Below, piece after piece: positions 55,048 through 62,645 of a stretch of DNA of 64,000 nt. Source of the stretch: an uncultured Prochlorococcus sp. (GTDB lineage: Bacteria > Cyanobacteriota > Cyanobacteriia > PCC-6307 > Cyanobiaceae); the NCBI GenBank assembly GCA_902578845.1, contig CACHEM010000005.1, forward strand, positions 4,416-68,415, given 5' to 3'. The notes beneath the pieces were generated by a model, which was not told the DNA's origin, ran no database searches, and was given only the letters and a program-made list of their open reading frames with translations. The number at the start of each line of letters is the position of its first letter. Within the stretch, counting starts at the first letter, position 1. A program made the position numbers and the translations under genes.

Positions 55048-55809
55048 CTAACAAAAATCATTTATTAAATTTTTCTCGAATTCTTCTTTGGGAGGCTCAG
55101 CACCCCTCCATTTTCTTCCTGGGATTCTTACATCTATTTGATTCGTTTCGCAATTGATTGAAAGAATAAGTTTTTTATTTTCCTGATTTAGTACATTTAA
55201 AACTTTTCTACTTTTAATTTCTTCAACTGCTTTACTTTGAACAGTTATTGGACCATAAATTTTTTTGTCTAACTCAATCAATTCATTTTTTTTCTTATTT
55301 TGAATTATTTGATAATTTTCTGAATTAATTGTTTTGTTTTTGCTTAATAGAAGTTTTTGCCCAACTTTTATAGAATCTGGATCCTTGAGATTATTAATTT
55401 CTATCAAATATTTTAAATTTAACTTGTATTTGCTTGATATTTCAGTAATTGTTTCACCTGTTTGAACAACATGATAATTATTTATAAACTCTGATTGTTT
55501 TGTAGAATTATCAGGAAATTCGGAAATAATGAGATTTTGGCCAACAAAGATATAATTTTCATCTTTTAAGTTATTCAATTTAATAATTAAATCTTTATCT
55601 ATAGAATAAAATTTTGAAATACTTGAAATTGTATCTCCACTTTTTACGATATGAATTTTTTTTATTTCAGTTTTTTCTTCAATGATGGACTCTTTTCTAC
55701 CAACATTCTCAATTTTGTTATTTGCTGAATCAATTTTTTCTTCTGACTTTATCAATGATTGATTAAAAAAATTAATAAATAGTGCAATTACTAAAAATCC
55801 AATTTTCAT
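55048..55809 (-). CDS. LysM-domain secreted protein
   Basis: The 253-aa protein has a short signal peptide (about residues 1-20) and two LysM repeats: HIVKSGDTISSISKFYSIDK near 54 and HVVQTGETITEISSKYKLNL near 114, each ending in KVGQxLLLS or VGQNLIIS. LysM binds peptidoglycan. The C-terminal part has no recognised catalytic domain. It is probably periplasmic and wall-associated; the function beyond that is unknown. Confidence 0.82.
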   Translation of the reverse strand: MKIGFLVIALFINFFNQSLIKSEEKIDSANNKIENVGRKESIIEEKTEIKKIHIVKSGDTISSISKFYSIDKDLIIKLNNLKDENYIFVGQNLIISEFPDNSTKQSEFINNYHVVQTGETITEISSKYKLNLKYLIEINNLKDPDSIKVGQKLLLSKNKTINSENYQIIQNKKKNELIELDKKIYGPITVQSKAVEEIKSRKVLNVLNQENKKLILSINCETNQIDVRIPGRKWRGAEPPKEEFEKNLINDFC

Positions 55810-55881
55810 AAACTTTTCTGTTTATTTAAACATAATCTTTTAATTTAAAATCGCTAGGTTTTTGAAAACAATTTAAGTAAT

Positions 55882-57273
55882 TTAAACCTTAAAAATAAAC
55901 TTTAAAAATTTCTTTACTTTTTCGTAGGGAGGATACCGCAGATTTGAATCAAATAAAAAACTTTTAAAAGTTATAGATTTTTGATTTGAAAAATTTCGAA
56001 ACCCTTCTTCTCCATGAAATTTACCAATACCACTTTGCCCAACACCTCCAAACGGTAAATTTGGAATTAGGACTGGTAACATCACATCATTTATACAAAT
56101 TGTTCCTGAGCTGGTCATTCTTGAAATATAGTTATGGATTTTTTTATTGCCTCCAAATATATAGATTGCTAATGGTTTTGATGTTTTACTAATCTGTTTT
56201 AAAGCTGATTCCTTATCGTTGATACCAATTATTGGAAGTAAAGAACTGAATATTTCATTCTGCAAAATATCTGTTTCATTTAATTTAGTGCTCAAAATTG
56301 TAGGAGATATTTTCAACTTCTTTTTACTAAAAGTCCCCCCAAATAAAATTCTTTTTTCTTTTTTATATTTTTTGAGAATTTCTAAAGTTGATGTAAATTG
56401 CTTTTTCTCTAATTTTGATATGTTTTCCGAAATAATTGGATTATCTCCGTAAAAACTTACTATGCATTTCTTTAATTTTTCTATAAAAATATTTTCAATT
56501 TCTTTCTCTACAAAGATATGATTAGGAGCCATGCAGGATTGACCAGAATTAAAAAATTTGCCCCAAACAATTCTTTTAGCAGCCACTTCTAAATTTGCAT
56601 TCTTGATAATAATTACAGGATTTGTTCCGCTTAACTCAAGAGTTAATGGAGTTAAGTTTTTTGAAGCTAATTTCATTATAGATTTTCCAGTTTCAGTACT
56701 TCCTGTAAAAAATATGTGGTCAAAATTTTGTTCAATTAATTTTATGGATTGTTTATAATCACCCTCTACTGTCATTAGTACATCTTTACGGAAATATTTG
56801 GAAGTGAGCTTTTTAATAAGTTCTGAGGTCGCAGGACATTTTTCTGATGGTTTTATGACTGCAGTATTTCCTGCTGAGAAAATATTTACCAATGGCTTCA
56901 AAACATAAAGTAATGGATAATTATAAGGACCAAGAATTAAGACACACCCAAGAGGTTCATAAATAACTTTGGAAGATGATGGAAATAGATAAAAAGGTGT
57001 ATTAATCTTTTTTGGTCGCATCCAAGAATTAAGTTTCTTTTTTATGAGTGAAATTTCTTCTTTCACTAAAAGAATTTCTGAAAGCCCTTCAATTTCAGAT
57101 TTGCCGAGATCAAGAAAAAGTGATTTTATTATCTCTTTTTTATTTTCATCCAAAAGTTTAGAAATTATATTGAGATGTTGGATCCGCCACTTTATATCTT
57201 CCGTTTTTCCAGTGAGAACTGTATTTTTTAATCTATTGATGTCTTCTAAATGAAATTTATCAGAAATTTTCAT
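55882..57273 (-). CDS. Aldehyde dehydrogenase family protein
   Basis: The 463-aa protein is of the class 3 / fatty aldehyde dehydrogenase type. It shows GPYNYPLLYVLKPLVNIFSAGNTAVIKPSE, read in pieces, FFTGSTETGKSIM, ELSGTNPVII and the catalytic FNSGQSCMAPNH (Cys). The C-terminal hydrophobic stretch resembles membrane-binding forms that oxidise fatty aldehydes; in cyanobacteria such aldehydes come from acyl-ACP. Substrate assignment is inference. Confidence 0.87.
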   Translation of the reverse strand: MKISDKFHLEDINRLKNTVLTGKTEDIKWRIQHLNIISKLLDENKKEIIKSLFLDLGKSEIEGLSEILLVKEEISLIKKKLNSWMRPKKINTPFYLFPSSSKVIYEPLGCVLILGPYNYPLLYVLKPLVNIFSAGNTAVIKPSEKCPATSELIKKLTSKYFRKDVLMTVEGDYKQSIKLIEQNFDHIFFTGSTETGKSIMKLASKNLTPLTLELSGTNPVIIIKNANLEVAAKRIVWGKFFNSGQSCMAPNHIFVEKEIENIFIEKLKKCIVSFYGDNPIISENISKLEKKQFTSTLEILKKYKKEKRILFGGTFSKKKLKISPTILSTKLNETDILQNEIFSSLLPIIGINDKESALKQISKTSKPLAIYIFGGNKKIHNYISRMTSSGTICINDVMLPVLIPNLPFGGVGQSGIGKFHGEEGFRNFSNQKSITFKSFLFDSNLRYPPYEKVKKFLKFIFKV

Positions 57274-57429
57274 TTTTTACCTTTGAATAGTATTAAATAT
57301 ATCAGAGGATAAATTGTAAATAACTAAGGTTTTTAGCCACTTAAATCAAAGTGAATTATTTATGAGAAATAATCAAATTTATTAATATTGCATTTAAAAA
57401 TTCAAATTATTCTTGGTTAGTATATTTCT

Positions 57430-58320
57430 ATGAGGGAAAAATTTTCAATTAGATTGATAGCTATAAATGAAATACCAGAAGTTACAAACTGGGCAAGGTT
57501 GGAAGGATTTTCTCCTGGAATGGATGATGTATCAATTTATAGAAATACAGATAAACAAGGGGTATGGGTAGCTTGTCTAGACAATAATCCTATAGGCTCT
57601 ATTGCGTGTATAAAATATAATTCCTCTTATGGTTTTATAGGTTTATTTATCGTTAAAAAAGAATTCCGAAATAATGGATACGGAGTGAGATTATGGAAAC
57701 ATGCCCTCGAATATTTAAAAAATGTTGATTGTATTGGTCTTGAGGCTGCCCCAGATAGATTGAATGATTACGCAAAGTGGGGATTTAGAAAATCTTCTAT
57801 TACAAATCGATGGAAATTAAATGGGTCTCAAGATTTGCCATTGAGAAATTTCTATAAAGATCAATTTCATTCTTTTAAAGTTGTCCCCGGTAATAAAATA
57901 TCCTCTAAAGCGGTCTTAATTTATGATGATCAAAGAGAACCTAGTCCCAGACCACATTTTCTAAATGACTGGTTGAAAAATTGCCATGGTAATGTCAGTG
58001 CAATTATCGATAATAATGGGATGTGCCATGGATTTGGCAGGATAAGACCTTGCGTATTGGAGGATAATGAGCAAGGCTGGAGAATCGGACCTCTTTTAGC
58101 GGACACCCCGCCACTTGCTGAACTATTGATAAGGAAGTTAGTTGGTGATTTAGATGCCCAAATCTTATTGGATTGCTCTAATCTGAATCCTTATGCAAAT
58201 TATCTTTTATCAAGTTTAGGTTTTGAGGAAATATCAAAAACTTACAGAATGTATAAAGGCATTCAACCTCCCTGCCCTATGAATCAGGTATACGGACTTG
58301 CCTGCTTGGAATTGGGGTAA
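57430..58320 (+). CDS. GNAT-family N-acetyltransferase with C-terminal acyltransferase-like domain
   Basis: The 296-aa protein has an N-terminal GNAT domain. Acetyl-CoA motif A is GLFIVKKEFRNNGYGVRLWK and is followed by the GLEAAPDRLNDYAKWGFR stretch. The C-terminal half (about 150-290) resembles the second acetyltransferase-like domain of this two-domain family, ending NLNPYANYLLSSLGFEEISKTYRMYKG in pieces. The substrate is unknown. Confidence 0.85.
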   Translation: MREKFSIRLIAINEIPEVTNWARLEGFSPGMDDVSIYRNTDKQGVWVACLDNNPIGSIACIKYNSSYGFIGLFIVKKEFRNNGYGVRLWKHALEYLKNVDCIGLEAAPDRLNDYAKWGFRKSSITNRWKLNGSQDLPLRNFYKDQFHSFKVVPGNKISSKAVLIYDDQREPSPRPHFLNDWLKNCHGNVSAIIDNNGMCHGFGRIRPCVLEDNEQGWRIGPLLADTPPLAELLIRKLVGDLDAQILLDCSNLNPYANYLLSSLGFEEISKTYRMYKGIQPPCPMNQVYGLACLELG

Positions 58321-58391
58321 TTCCCTTTTAAGTGTGCATTTTGCCCTTTTCTCTGTAATACTGAAGAAAGTTTGTTTGATTATCGATAAGC

Positions 58392-58640
58392 TTAACTTCC
58401 AGAAGGTTTCAAAATTTTTTCTACAATATCCGCGTTGATTATAGTGATTTCTCCATTATCAATATTGGCAACTTGAAATAATGTCCATGAATTTGGATTT
58501 CTAGCTCCTCCAATACAGTCGATAACTCGACCGACCCAATAATTTTTATTCTTTTCTTTAGTCTTTTCGCAATTTTCTTTTTTAATTGCGACATAATCGC
58601 CAGGCCTAACGAAAAGAAACTCAGGAGTTGCTGAGCTCAC
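58392..58640 (-). CDS. DUF3104-like small protein, 82 aa
   Basis: The 82-aa frame has LFVRPGDYVAIKKENC, NYWVGRVIDCIGGARNP and TLFQVANIDNGEITIINAD, a short beta-rich fold typical of the marine picocyanobacterial DUF3104 proteins. It starts at GTG. A LexA-like palindrome lies 15 bp upstream (58655-58668). Function is unknown. Confidence 0.7.
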   Translation of the reverse strand: MSSATPEFLFVRPGDYVAIKKENCEKTKEKNKNYWVGRVIDCIGGARNPNSWTLFQVANIDNGEITIINADIVEKILKPSGS

Positions 58641-58654
58641 AATAAATAGCTAAT

Positions 58655-58668
58655 AGTATATAAGTACT
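58655..58668. promoter_or_regulatory. LexA-like palindrome upstream of DUF3104 gene
   Basis: AGTATATAAGTACT fits the cyanobacterial SOS-box pattern RGTACNNNDGTWCB with one mismatch (T for C at position 5). It lies 15 bp before the GTG start on the minus strand. Chance matches are possible in AT-rich DNA. Confidence 0.25.
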
Positions 58669-58737
58669 ATAGTAAGTTATTGGTTTTGTTGCCGAACTTT
58701 GAATTATTTAGCAAACTAGGGGTAATTCAAAAATAAA

Positions 58738-58830
58738 ATGGAATCAACTGAAATAGCTATATGTTCAACATTATTGGGGTTAATTTTAGCTTTAACTGAC
58801 GCTTATATAGAAAGAAATATTCCTGGATAA
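58738..58830 (+). CDS. Single-helix mini-protein, 30 aa
   Basis: ATG to stop encodes 30 aa: MESTEIAICSTLLGLI, then LALTDAYIERNIPG. The centre is one membrane helix, in the size range of small photosystem or b6f subunits, but it does not match PsbN, PsbX, PetG, PetL, PetN or PsaM by eye. It is low-certainty as a gene. Confidence 0.4.
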   Translation: MESTEIAICSTLLGLILALTDAYIERNIPG

Positions 58831-58847
58831 TATTTCTAATTCATTTC

Positions 58848-58979
58848 TTAAATTAAATAAGATTTAAGCTGGTCTAATATGTCGGTACGGTTGGACACTA
58901 ATTTTGTAAAAACTAAATATATCAACCCTCCCATTGCAAGTCTTCCGTTAATTTTCTCTAACTCTTTTAGTTTTCTCAA
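58848..58979 (-). CDS. High-light-inducible (Hli)-like mini-protein, 43 aa
   Basis: On the minus strand, from a TTG at 58979, the 43-aa product reads RKLKELEKINGRLAMGGLIY and ends LDQLKSYLI. Residues 8-18 (EKINGRLAMGG) fit the Hli/LHC core ExxNGRxAMxG, with Glu8, Asn11 and Arg13 as the chlorophyll-ligand pair. The usual C-terminal TGQIIPG is missing, so this is an atypical or truncated relative. No ATG is present upstream before an in-frame stop. A plus-strand frame in the same place is less likely. Confidence 0.6.
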   Translation of the reverse strand: MRKLKELEKINGRLAMGGLIYLVFTKLVSNRTDILDQLKSYLI

Positions 58980-59101
58980 CAGATTACTTTACAGTTAAAC
59001 AAAATTTAAAGGGTATACAGAATAAAAAAGTATTGAATACTGCAAAATTAAAAAAAAATTTTGCAAAATAATGGAAATATTATTTCAAACGCGAATTAAA
59101 T

Positions 59102-59239
59102 TTAAAGCCAAGCCTTTTTCATCTCGAGATAAAGCTTCTCACTCTCAGCAGAAGTAATTTTGCTCTCTGCATATGATTGCTGCTGCTGCTGCTGTTGCTG
59201 CTGAGTTGAGTTAGTATTAGGATTTTGGACTTCGCTCAT
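59102..59239 (-). CDS. Poly-glutamine mini-protein, 45 aa
   Basis: The frame encodes MSEVQNPNTNST, nine glutamines, then SYAESKITSAESEKLYLEMKK and AWL. The Q run is coded by CAG and CAA triplets (CTG repeats on the plus strand, 59178-59204), so its length may vary among strains. No helix in membrane; a charged C-terminal helix is likely. Unknown function. Confidence 0.65.
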   Translation of the reverse strand: MSEVQNPNTNSTQQQQQQQQQSYAESKITSAESEKLYLEMKKAWL

Positions 59240-59355
59240 AAGAGGGACGGAATATTTGTGTTTATTCTCTCATATTTAAAGCTTTTTTTGTCAACTTAAA
59301 TTCTTAAATTTTATTTAAATTTTTTACGTTTTTAGTCTTCCTGTTTCGAGTGAGG

Positions 59356-59457
59356 TTATTTCGCTACAGTAGTTTTGGTATATAGGAATTTAACTTCCCA
59401 ATATACAATTCCTAGGAAAATAGCACTTGCAATAATAATTTCAGAAATGGCTAACAT
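59356..59457 (-). CDS. Single-helix membrane mini-protein, 33 aa
   Basis: MLAISEIIIASAIFLGIVYW begins the 33-aa frame; it ends EVKFLYTKTTVAK. One helix with a short basic tail. No recognised family. It shares the region with several other mini-proteins. Confidence 0.5.
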   Translation of the reverse strand: MLAISEIIIASAIFLGIVYWEVKFLYTKTTVAK

Positions 59458-59603
59458 TTTATTTTTCAATACTAATTTAATTTTGGTATCAATTTACACA
59501 GAATGCAATAGGTACTAATTACATTTTAGATTTTAAAAATCTTACTTAATAAAATAACGCGTCGAAATATTATAAAATTTTAAGTTAGATACATATTATT
59601 TTC

Positions 59604-59933
59604 GTGGGAAATTTAATAAATTCAACAACTCTTATACCTTTAATACCTTTAGTAACCTCTTTATTTATTCTTATTTTATTGGCAAGTTTTAACAGAACAC
59701 TTAATAGGTTAACAAAACCAGTTACTGCAATGGTTGCATTATCTTTATTAAGTTCTGCTTTTATAAGCTCTTTTGACTATTTTAAGAAAATAGAAGAAGA
59801 ATTAGTTTTATCTGAATTTCTCAAATTTTTTGAAGAAAAAAATTTAGTTATGCATCTCAATTTAGTAAATGAGAAAATTATAATTTTTTTCTCATTATTA
59901 ATGATATTAATTATTGGAATATCTTTTTTATAA
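59604..59933 (+). CDS. NdhF-like N-terminal fragment (possible frameshift at 3' end)
   Basis: The 109-aa hydrophobic protein resembles the N-terminus of NDH-1 subunit 5/CupA-type proteins (IPLIPLVTSLFILILLASFN, RTLNRLTKPVTAM). It starts at GTG. The stop follows a run of six T; dropping one T extends it through KLPRKKGYVSLMISLGLISS to a stop at 60039, which would just overlap the convergent PTOX stop. A full NdhF is over 600 aa, so this is not a functional NdhF by itself. Confidence 0.5.
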   Translation: MGNLINSTTLIPLIPLVTSLFILILLASFNRTLNRLTKPVTAMVALSLLSSAFISSFDYFKKIEEELVLSEFLKFFEEKNLVMHLNLVNEKIIIFFSLLMILIIGISFL

Positions 59934-60035
59934 ATTGCCTAGAAAAAAAGGTTATGTCTCATTAATGATTAGTCTAGGATTAATTTCTTCTTCGTTGATA
60001 CTCTCAATATTGCTAATAGATTTCTCAGCAATAAT

Positions 60036-60545
60036 CTAAACTGTTGTAAGCATTGACAAAGCTTCGTTAAGTTCTTGGACATGATTTAATTCATCTTGAG
60101 CAATTTCTTTTATTTTTTGATCATTAGGATTATCTATTAAATATTTGGAATAAGTTTCAAATGCATGTTCTTCGATTTTTATGTTGACATCATAAGCATT
60201 AGCTGGAGAAAGGAAATAATAAAAAACCATGATCCAGTAATAGACAAGTACAAGGTGTCTCGCAAAAAATCTATCAATCCAGAACCTATCTCCTCCTCTT
60301 TTCTCCATTTCTTTAAGATGCTCAGTTTCGTTAATGGCTTGATAAAAATGTTCTTTCATTAAAATCATTGTTTTCTCATTTTTAATTCCTAGGGATTCTT
60401 TAAAATGAAGAACTGAAAGAAATGCAAAATAAGGTGATCTAGCAATAACTTCTAAAACCCAAAATCTTTGTAAAGACCTACCAGAGTATATGAAGTCTAA
60501 GAAGTTAACTGTACTATTTAAAATCAAAGAATTTAATTTCTTCAT
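60036..60545 (-). CDS. Plastoquinol terminal oxidase (AOX/PTOX family)
   Basis: The 169-aa di-iron oxidase shows VLEVIARSPYFAFLSVLHF (first Glu), NETEHLKEM (ExxH), EEHAFETY (ExxxY with E and H) and DELNHVQEL (ExxH). It accepts electrons from plastoquinol and reduces O2 to water, a safety valve in high-light, low-iron cells. It is shorter than plastid PTOX because the transit peptide is absent and the N-terminus is short. The stop overlaps the likely extended NdhF-like frame on the other strand. Confidence 0.85.
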   Translation of the reverse strand: MKKLNSLILNSTVNFLDFIYSGRSLQRFWVLEVIARSPYFAFLSVLHFKESLGIKNEKTMILMKEHFYQAINETEHLKEMEKRGGDRFWIDRFFARHLVLVYYWIMVFYYFLSPANAYDVNIKIEEHAFETYSKYLIDNPNDQKIKEIAQDELNHVQELNEALSMLTTV

Positions 60546-60701
60546 AAATTTAGTTTTTTCTTTAAGTATAATTACTCAATCGCTCGAGGACTATAGTGTA
60601 TTGAAGAAATTAACCAAAAATTAATCTTTATAGTCTAAAAATTGTTACTTCCATTGAAATATTTTTTTTTCATGCATTAATTGGATAGATAAAAACTTTA
60701 T

Positions 60702-60842
60702 ATGACAACTACTGAAAAAATTGCAAATGCCAAAAAGAGGATTGATGAATTAGAAAGACTTATAAAATTTTGGAATGAATCAGAACATGATGAGTCAAAA
60801 ATAGTAAATTTTTCAAGAAACATTGAAAATAAAGTTGCTTAG
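60702..60842 (+). CDS. Small helical protein, 46 aa
   Basis: MTTTEKIANAKKRIDELERL begins a Lys/Glu-rich helix that continues IKFWNESEHDESKIVNFSRN and ends IENKVA. It looks like a coiled-coil or small cytoplasmic protein. No family recognised. Confidence 0.5.
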   Translation: MTTTEKIANAKKRIDELERLIKFWNESEHDESKIVNFSRNIENKVA

Positions 60843-60989
60843 ATTGTCATGATTAAGGCTAATTAAGTTTATCTATTTAAAGTGATTTAATATCTTTGAG
60901 GTTTCGAATATTGTTTAATTTATAAATAGAGCAATTAAACCTATTTTCAAAAACGGTAAGGAAGAAATAATCTAAAATAAAAATAAAAT

Positions 60990-61103
60990 ATGAAAACCTT
61001 TTCAAAAAAATATTTAGTACCGATTAAATTTATACCATGGTTTTTTTGGGTATTTATATCTTTTATGAGTATATATTTGTGTAAGATAGCCTGGGTAAAT
61101 TGA
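60990..61103 (+). CDS. Single-helix membrane mini-protein, 37 aa
   Basis: The 37-aa frame reads MKTFSKKYLVPIKFIPWFFW, then VFISFMSIYLCKIAWVN. One aromatic-rich helix with a basic N-terminus. It lies directly before the convergent frameshifted gene. No family recognised. Confidence 0.5.
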   Translation: MKTFSKKYLVPIKFIPWFFWVFISFMSIYLCKIAWVN

Positions 61104-61116
61104 ATAATTAATGTAT

Positions 61117-61426
61117 CTAGCTTCTCCTTAGCCAACCAGGAGCACCGCCAAACCAATCCGATATATCATCTTCATTAGGGTTAAAATGATTTTCTTTCTC
61201 TAGTCCATCTATCCCAAATGATTGTAAGAGGTTATCAATCCCTCCATCATTTTTTGTACCATTCCTTCTAAAGCTGTTAGCTTTTTTTCAGCCAAAGAGA
61301 AATTGTCGAATTATGGTGGGCAAATTTCTCAACAAATATCCTTTCTTCTAATGTAATTGATTTATCTTGAGCAATTCTTTTAATTATTCCTTGGATTTTT
61401 AGTCTTTTTGCATTACTGAGAAGCAT
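61117..61426 (-). pseudogene. Conserved-looking small gene split by a frameshift at a seven-A run
   Basis: From ATG 61426 the frame encodes 49 aa (MLLSNAKRLKIQGIIKRIAQ ... ISLWLKKS) and stops at 61277. Immediately downstream a second open frame without any start codon continues for 54 codons, ending DDISDWFGGAPGWLRRS at 61117. Removing one A from AAAAAAA (plus-strand T7 at 61282-61288) joins them into about 102 aa. The absence of a start in the second part suggests it is the original C-terminus. Family unknown. Confidence 0.6.
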
Positions 61427-61674
61427 TTTTATCAATTCATTATTCTTTTTATAGGAAGGATTATTAAATATATCTTGTCAATGTTAATTTCAACAAATTG
61501 ACTATTTTTAGGGGTTTTTAAGCAAGAAAAGTCTTAAGACACTAAAAAAACGGACTAATAAGTTACTCATGATACTTTTATTCATTTATCAAACTTATAA
61601 TTCCTACAAATTATATAAAAAAAATCAATCCATTTCAAATATAATATAAAATTAACAAAAAGTCGATTCAATTG
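61427..61674. other. AT-rich intergenic stretch without a gene
   Basis: No ORF of note on either strand; only a 20-codon minus-strand frame at 61570 without support. A perfect GTCTTAAGAC palindrome lies near 61535. Nothing else is recognised. Confidence 0.5.
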
Positions 61675-61702
61675 TTGCATAGTAGTAAATCTGTACTATT
61701 AT
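61675..61702 (+). promoter_or_regulatory. Candidate promoter with overlapping operator palindrome
   Basis: TTGCAT (61675-61680), a 16-bp spacer and TATTAT (61697-61702) resemble a sigma-70 promoter. The palindrome ATCTGTACT-N6-AGTACAGAT (61689-61712) covers the -10 box, as an operator would. The downstream gene starts at 61726. Confidence 0.45.
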
Positions 61703-61725
61703 AAGTACAGATGTATTATTAAGAC

Positions 61726-61932
61726 ATGAAAGTGATTTCATCTTCTCCATATGCCCCTTTTAATTCAAAAGAGTGGAATTTTCAAATAAGCAAAAAAGTA
61801 AAGTTTGAAAATACTCCAATAAAGATTCAAAAAAAATTTTATAGAACTTCTACTCTAAAAAAGATTGAAAAAGATAAGCTTTTGCCAGAGAAAATTGAAT
61901 TGCACCAACAAATGCAACTTGTATTCGGATAG
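61726..61932 (+). CDS. Small basic protein, 68 aa
   Basis: The 68-aa frame begins MKVISSSPYAPFNSKEWNFQ and is Lys-rich in the middle (KIQKKFYRTSTLKKIEKDK), ending ELHQQMQLVFG. The ATG follows a promoter/operator-like structure. No known domain is recognised. Confidence 0.55.
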   Translation: MKVISSSPYAPFNSKEWNFQISKKVKFENTPIKIQKKFYRTSTLKKIEKDKLLPEKIELHQQMQLVFG

Positions 61933-62022
61933 AAAAATATTAACTAACAATCTTTTTATTGAATATTATTTTACGAGATCCAATTTTTTGTTAGATTAGT
62001 AGAAATACAAGAAGGATTTAAT

Positions 62023-62313
62023 TTGGCTGTTGATCGAGAACTTTTAAAAGAAGTTACCCAAGAACTTTGGAATACCGTAAAAAAACTAAGACCTGAAATA
62101 GATCGGCAAACTCGACTTCAATTAGTTTTAAAGGCCTTATTAACTATTGGAGATTTACCAGATCAAATGCAAGCTGCCATGGTAGTAGGTGTTTGCGCAG
62201 AAATGGATAAAGGTGATTTAGATAATGTTGAAACTAATTCACAAACTAAAGATTCAAGTGGAGTTGACACTTCTACAGGCAGAAAAGTAGTTAGAAGAAG
62301 TTCAGCTAAATAA
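62023..62313 (+). CDS. Conserved cyanobacterial protein, 96 aa
   Basis: The 96-aa protein has an alpha-helical core (ELLKEVTQELWNTVKKLRPE, RQTRLQLVLKALLTIGDLPD, then QMQAAMVVGVCAEMDKG) and a Ser/Lys-rich tail. The start is TTG with AAGGA seven bases upstream. It looks like a helical regulator or adaptor, but function is unknown. Confidence 0.65.
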   Translation: MAVDRELLKEVTQELWNTVKKLRPEIDRQTRLQLVLKALLTIGDLPDQMQAAMVVGVCAEMDKGDLDNVETNSQTKDSSGVDTSTGRKVVRRSSAK

Positions 62314-62324
62314 ACCCTAAACGA

Positions 62325-62528
62325 TCATCCTTTAATTTTCTTTGATTCGTTTTTATTAAGTCTATTGAATAGGTAATATGAAATTACAAGTAAGAGAGGC
62401 ACGAATATCGAATGTAAAGTCATCATTAATTCTGTTTGGCCCATTCCTATAAGATTTGACTCGTTTGGAAGTTGTTCTGACCAAGTGCCAACTAAATGCC
62501 AGGCTTGAGGAACTGATAAGAAAAACAT
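62325..62528 (-). CDS. Small membrane protein, 67 aa
   Basis: The product starts MFFLSVPQAWHLVGTWSEQL and has one helix at the end (TLHSIFVPLLLVISYYLF) followed by NRLNKNESKKIKG. The C-terminus is basic and cytoplasmic by the positive-inside rule. Function unknown; ATG start. Confidence 0.6.
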   Translation of the reverse strand: MFFLSVPQAWHLVGTWSEQLPNESNLIGMGQTELMMTLHSIFVPLLLVISYYLFNRLNKNESKKIKG

Positions 62529-62645
62529 ATAAGAGCTATAAGTTAAGTTTATGTTCAGATAAAGATTATCATTATTGAGCGTTTTTGCTTTCTTTATTCT
62601 TATTTCTTAACTAAGTATTTGTAGAGTTATAAAAAAGAACTTGAT

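Noticed and set aside
58879..58998. Plus-strand 39-aa frame (MSVRLDTNFVKTK...)
   Set aside because: It lies opposite the Hli-like minus frame, has no known motif, and the minus frame carries a recognisable LHC core.
61276..61290. A programmed -1 ribosomal frameshift at the A7 tract
   Set aside because: Joining the two frames requires a skip of one base (+1 sense), not the -1 slip that an A AAA AAG heptamer gives. Sequencing error, mutation or transcriptional slippage are better explanations.
61510..61570. A 20-codon minus-strand frame (MSNLLVRFF...)
   Set aside because: Too short and without any context or ribosome-site support.
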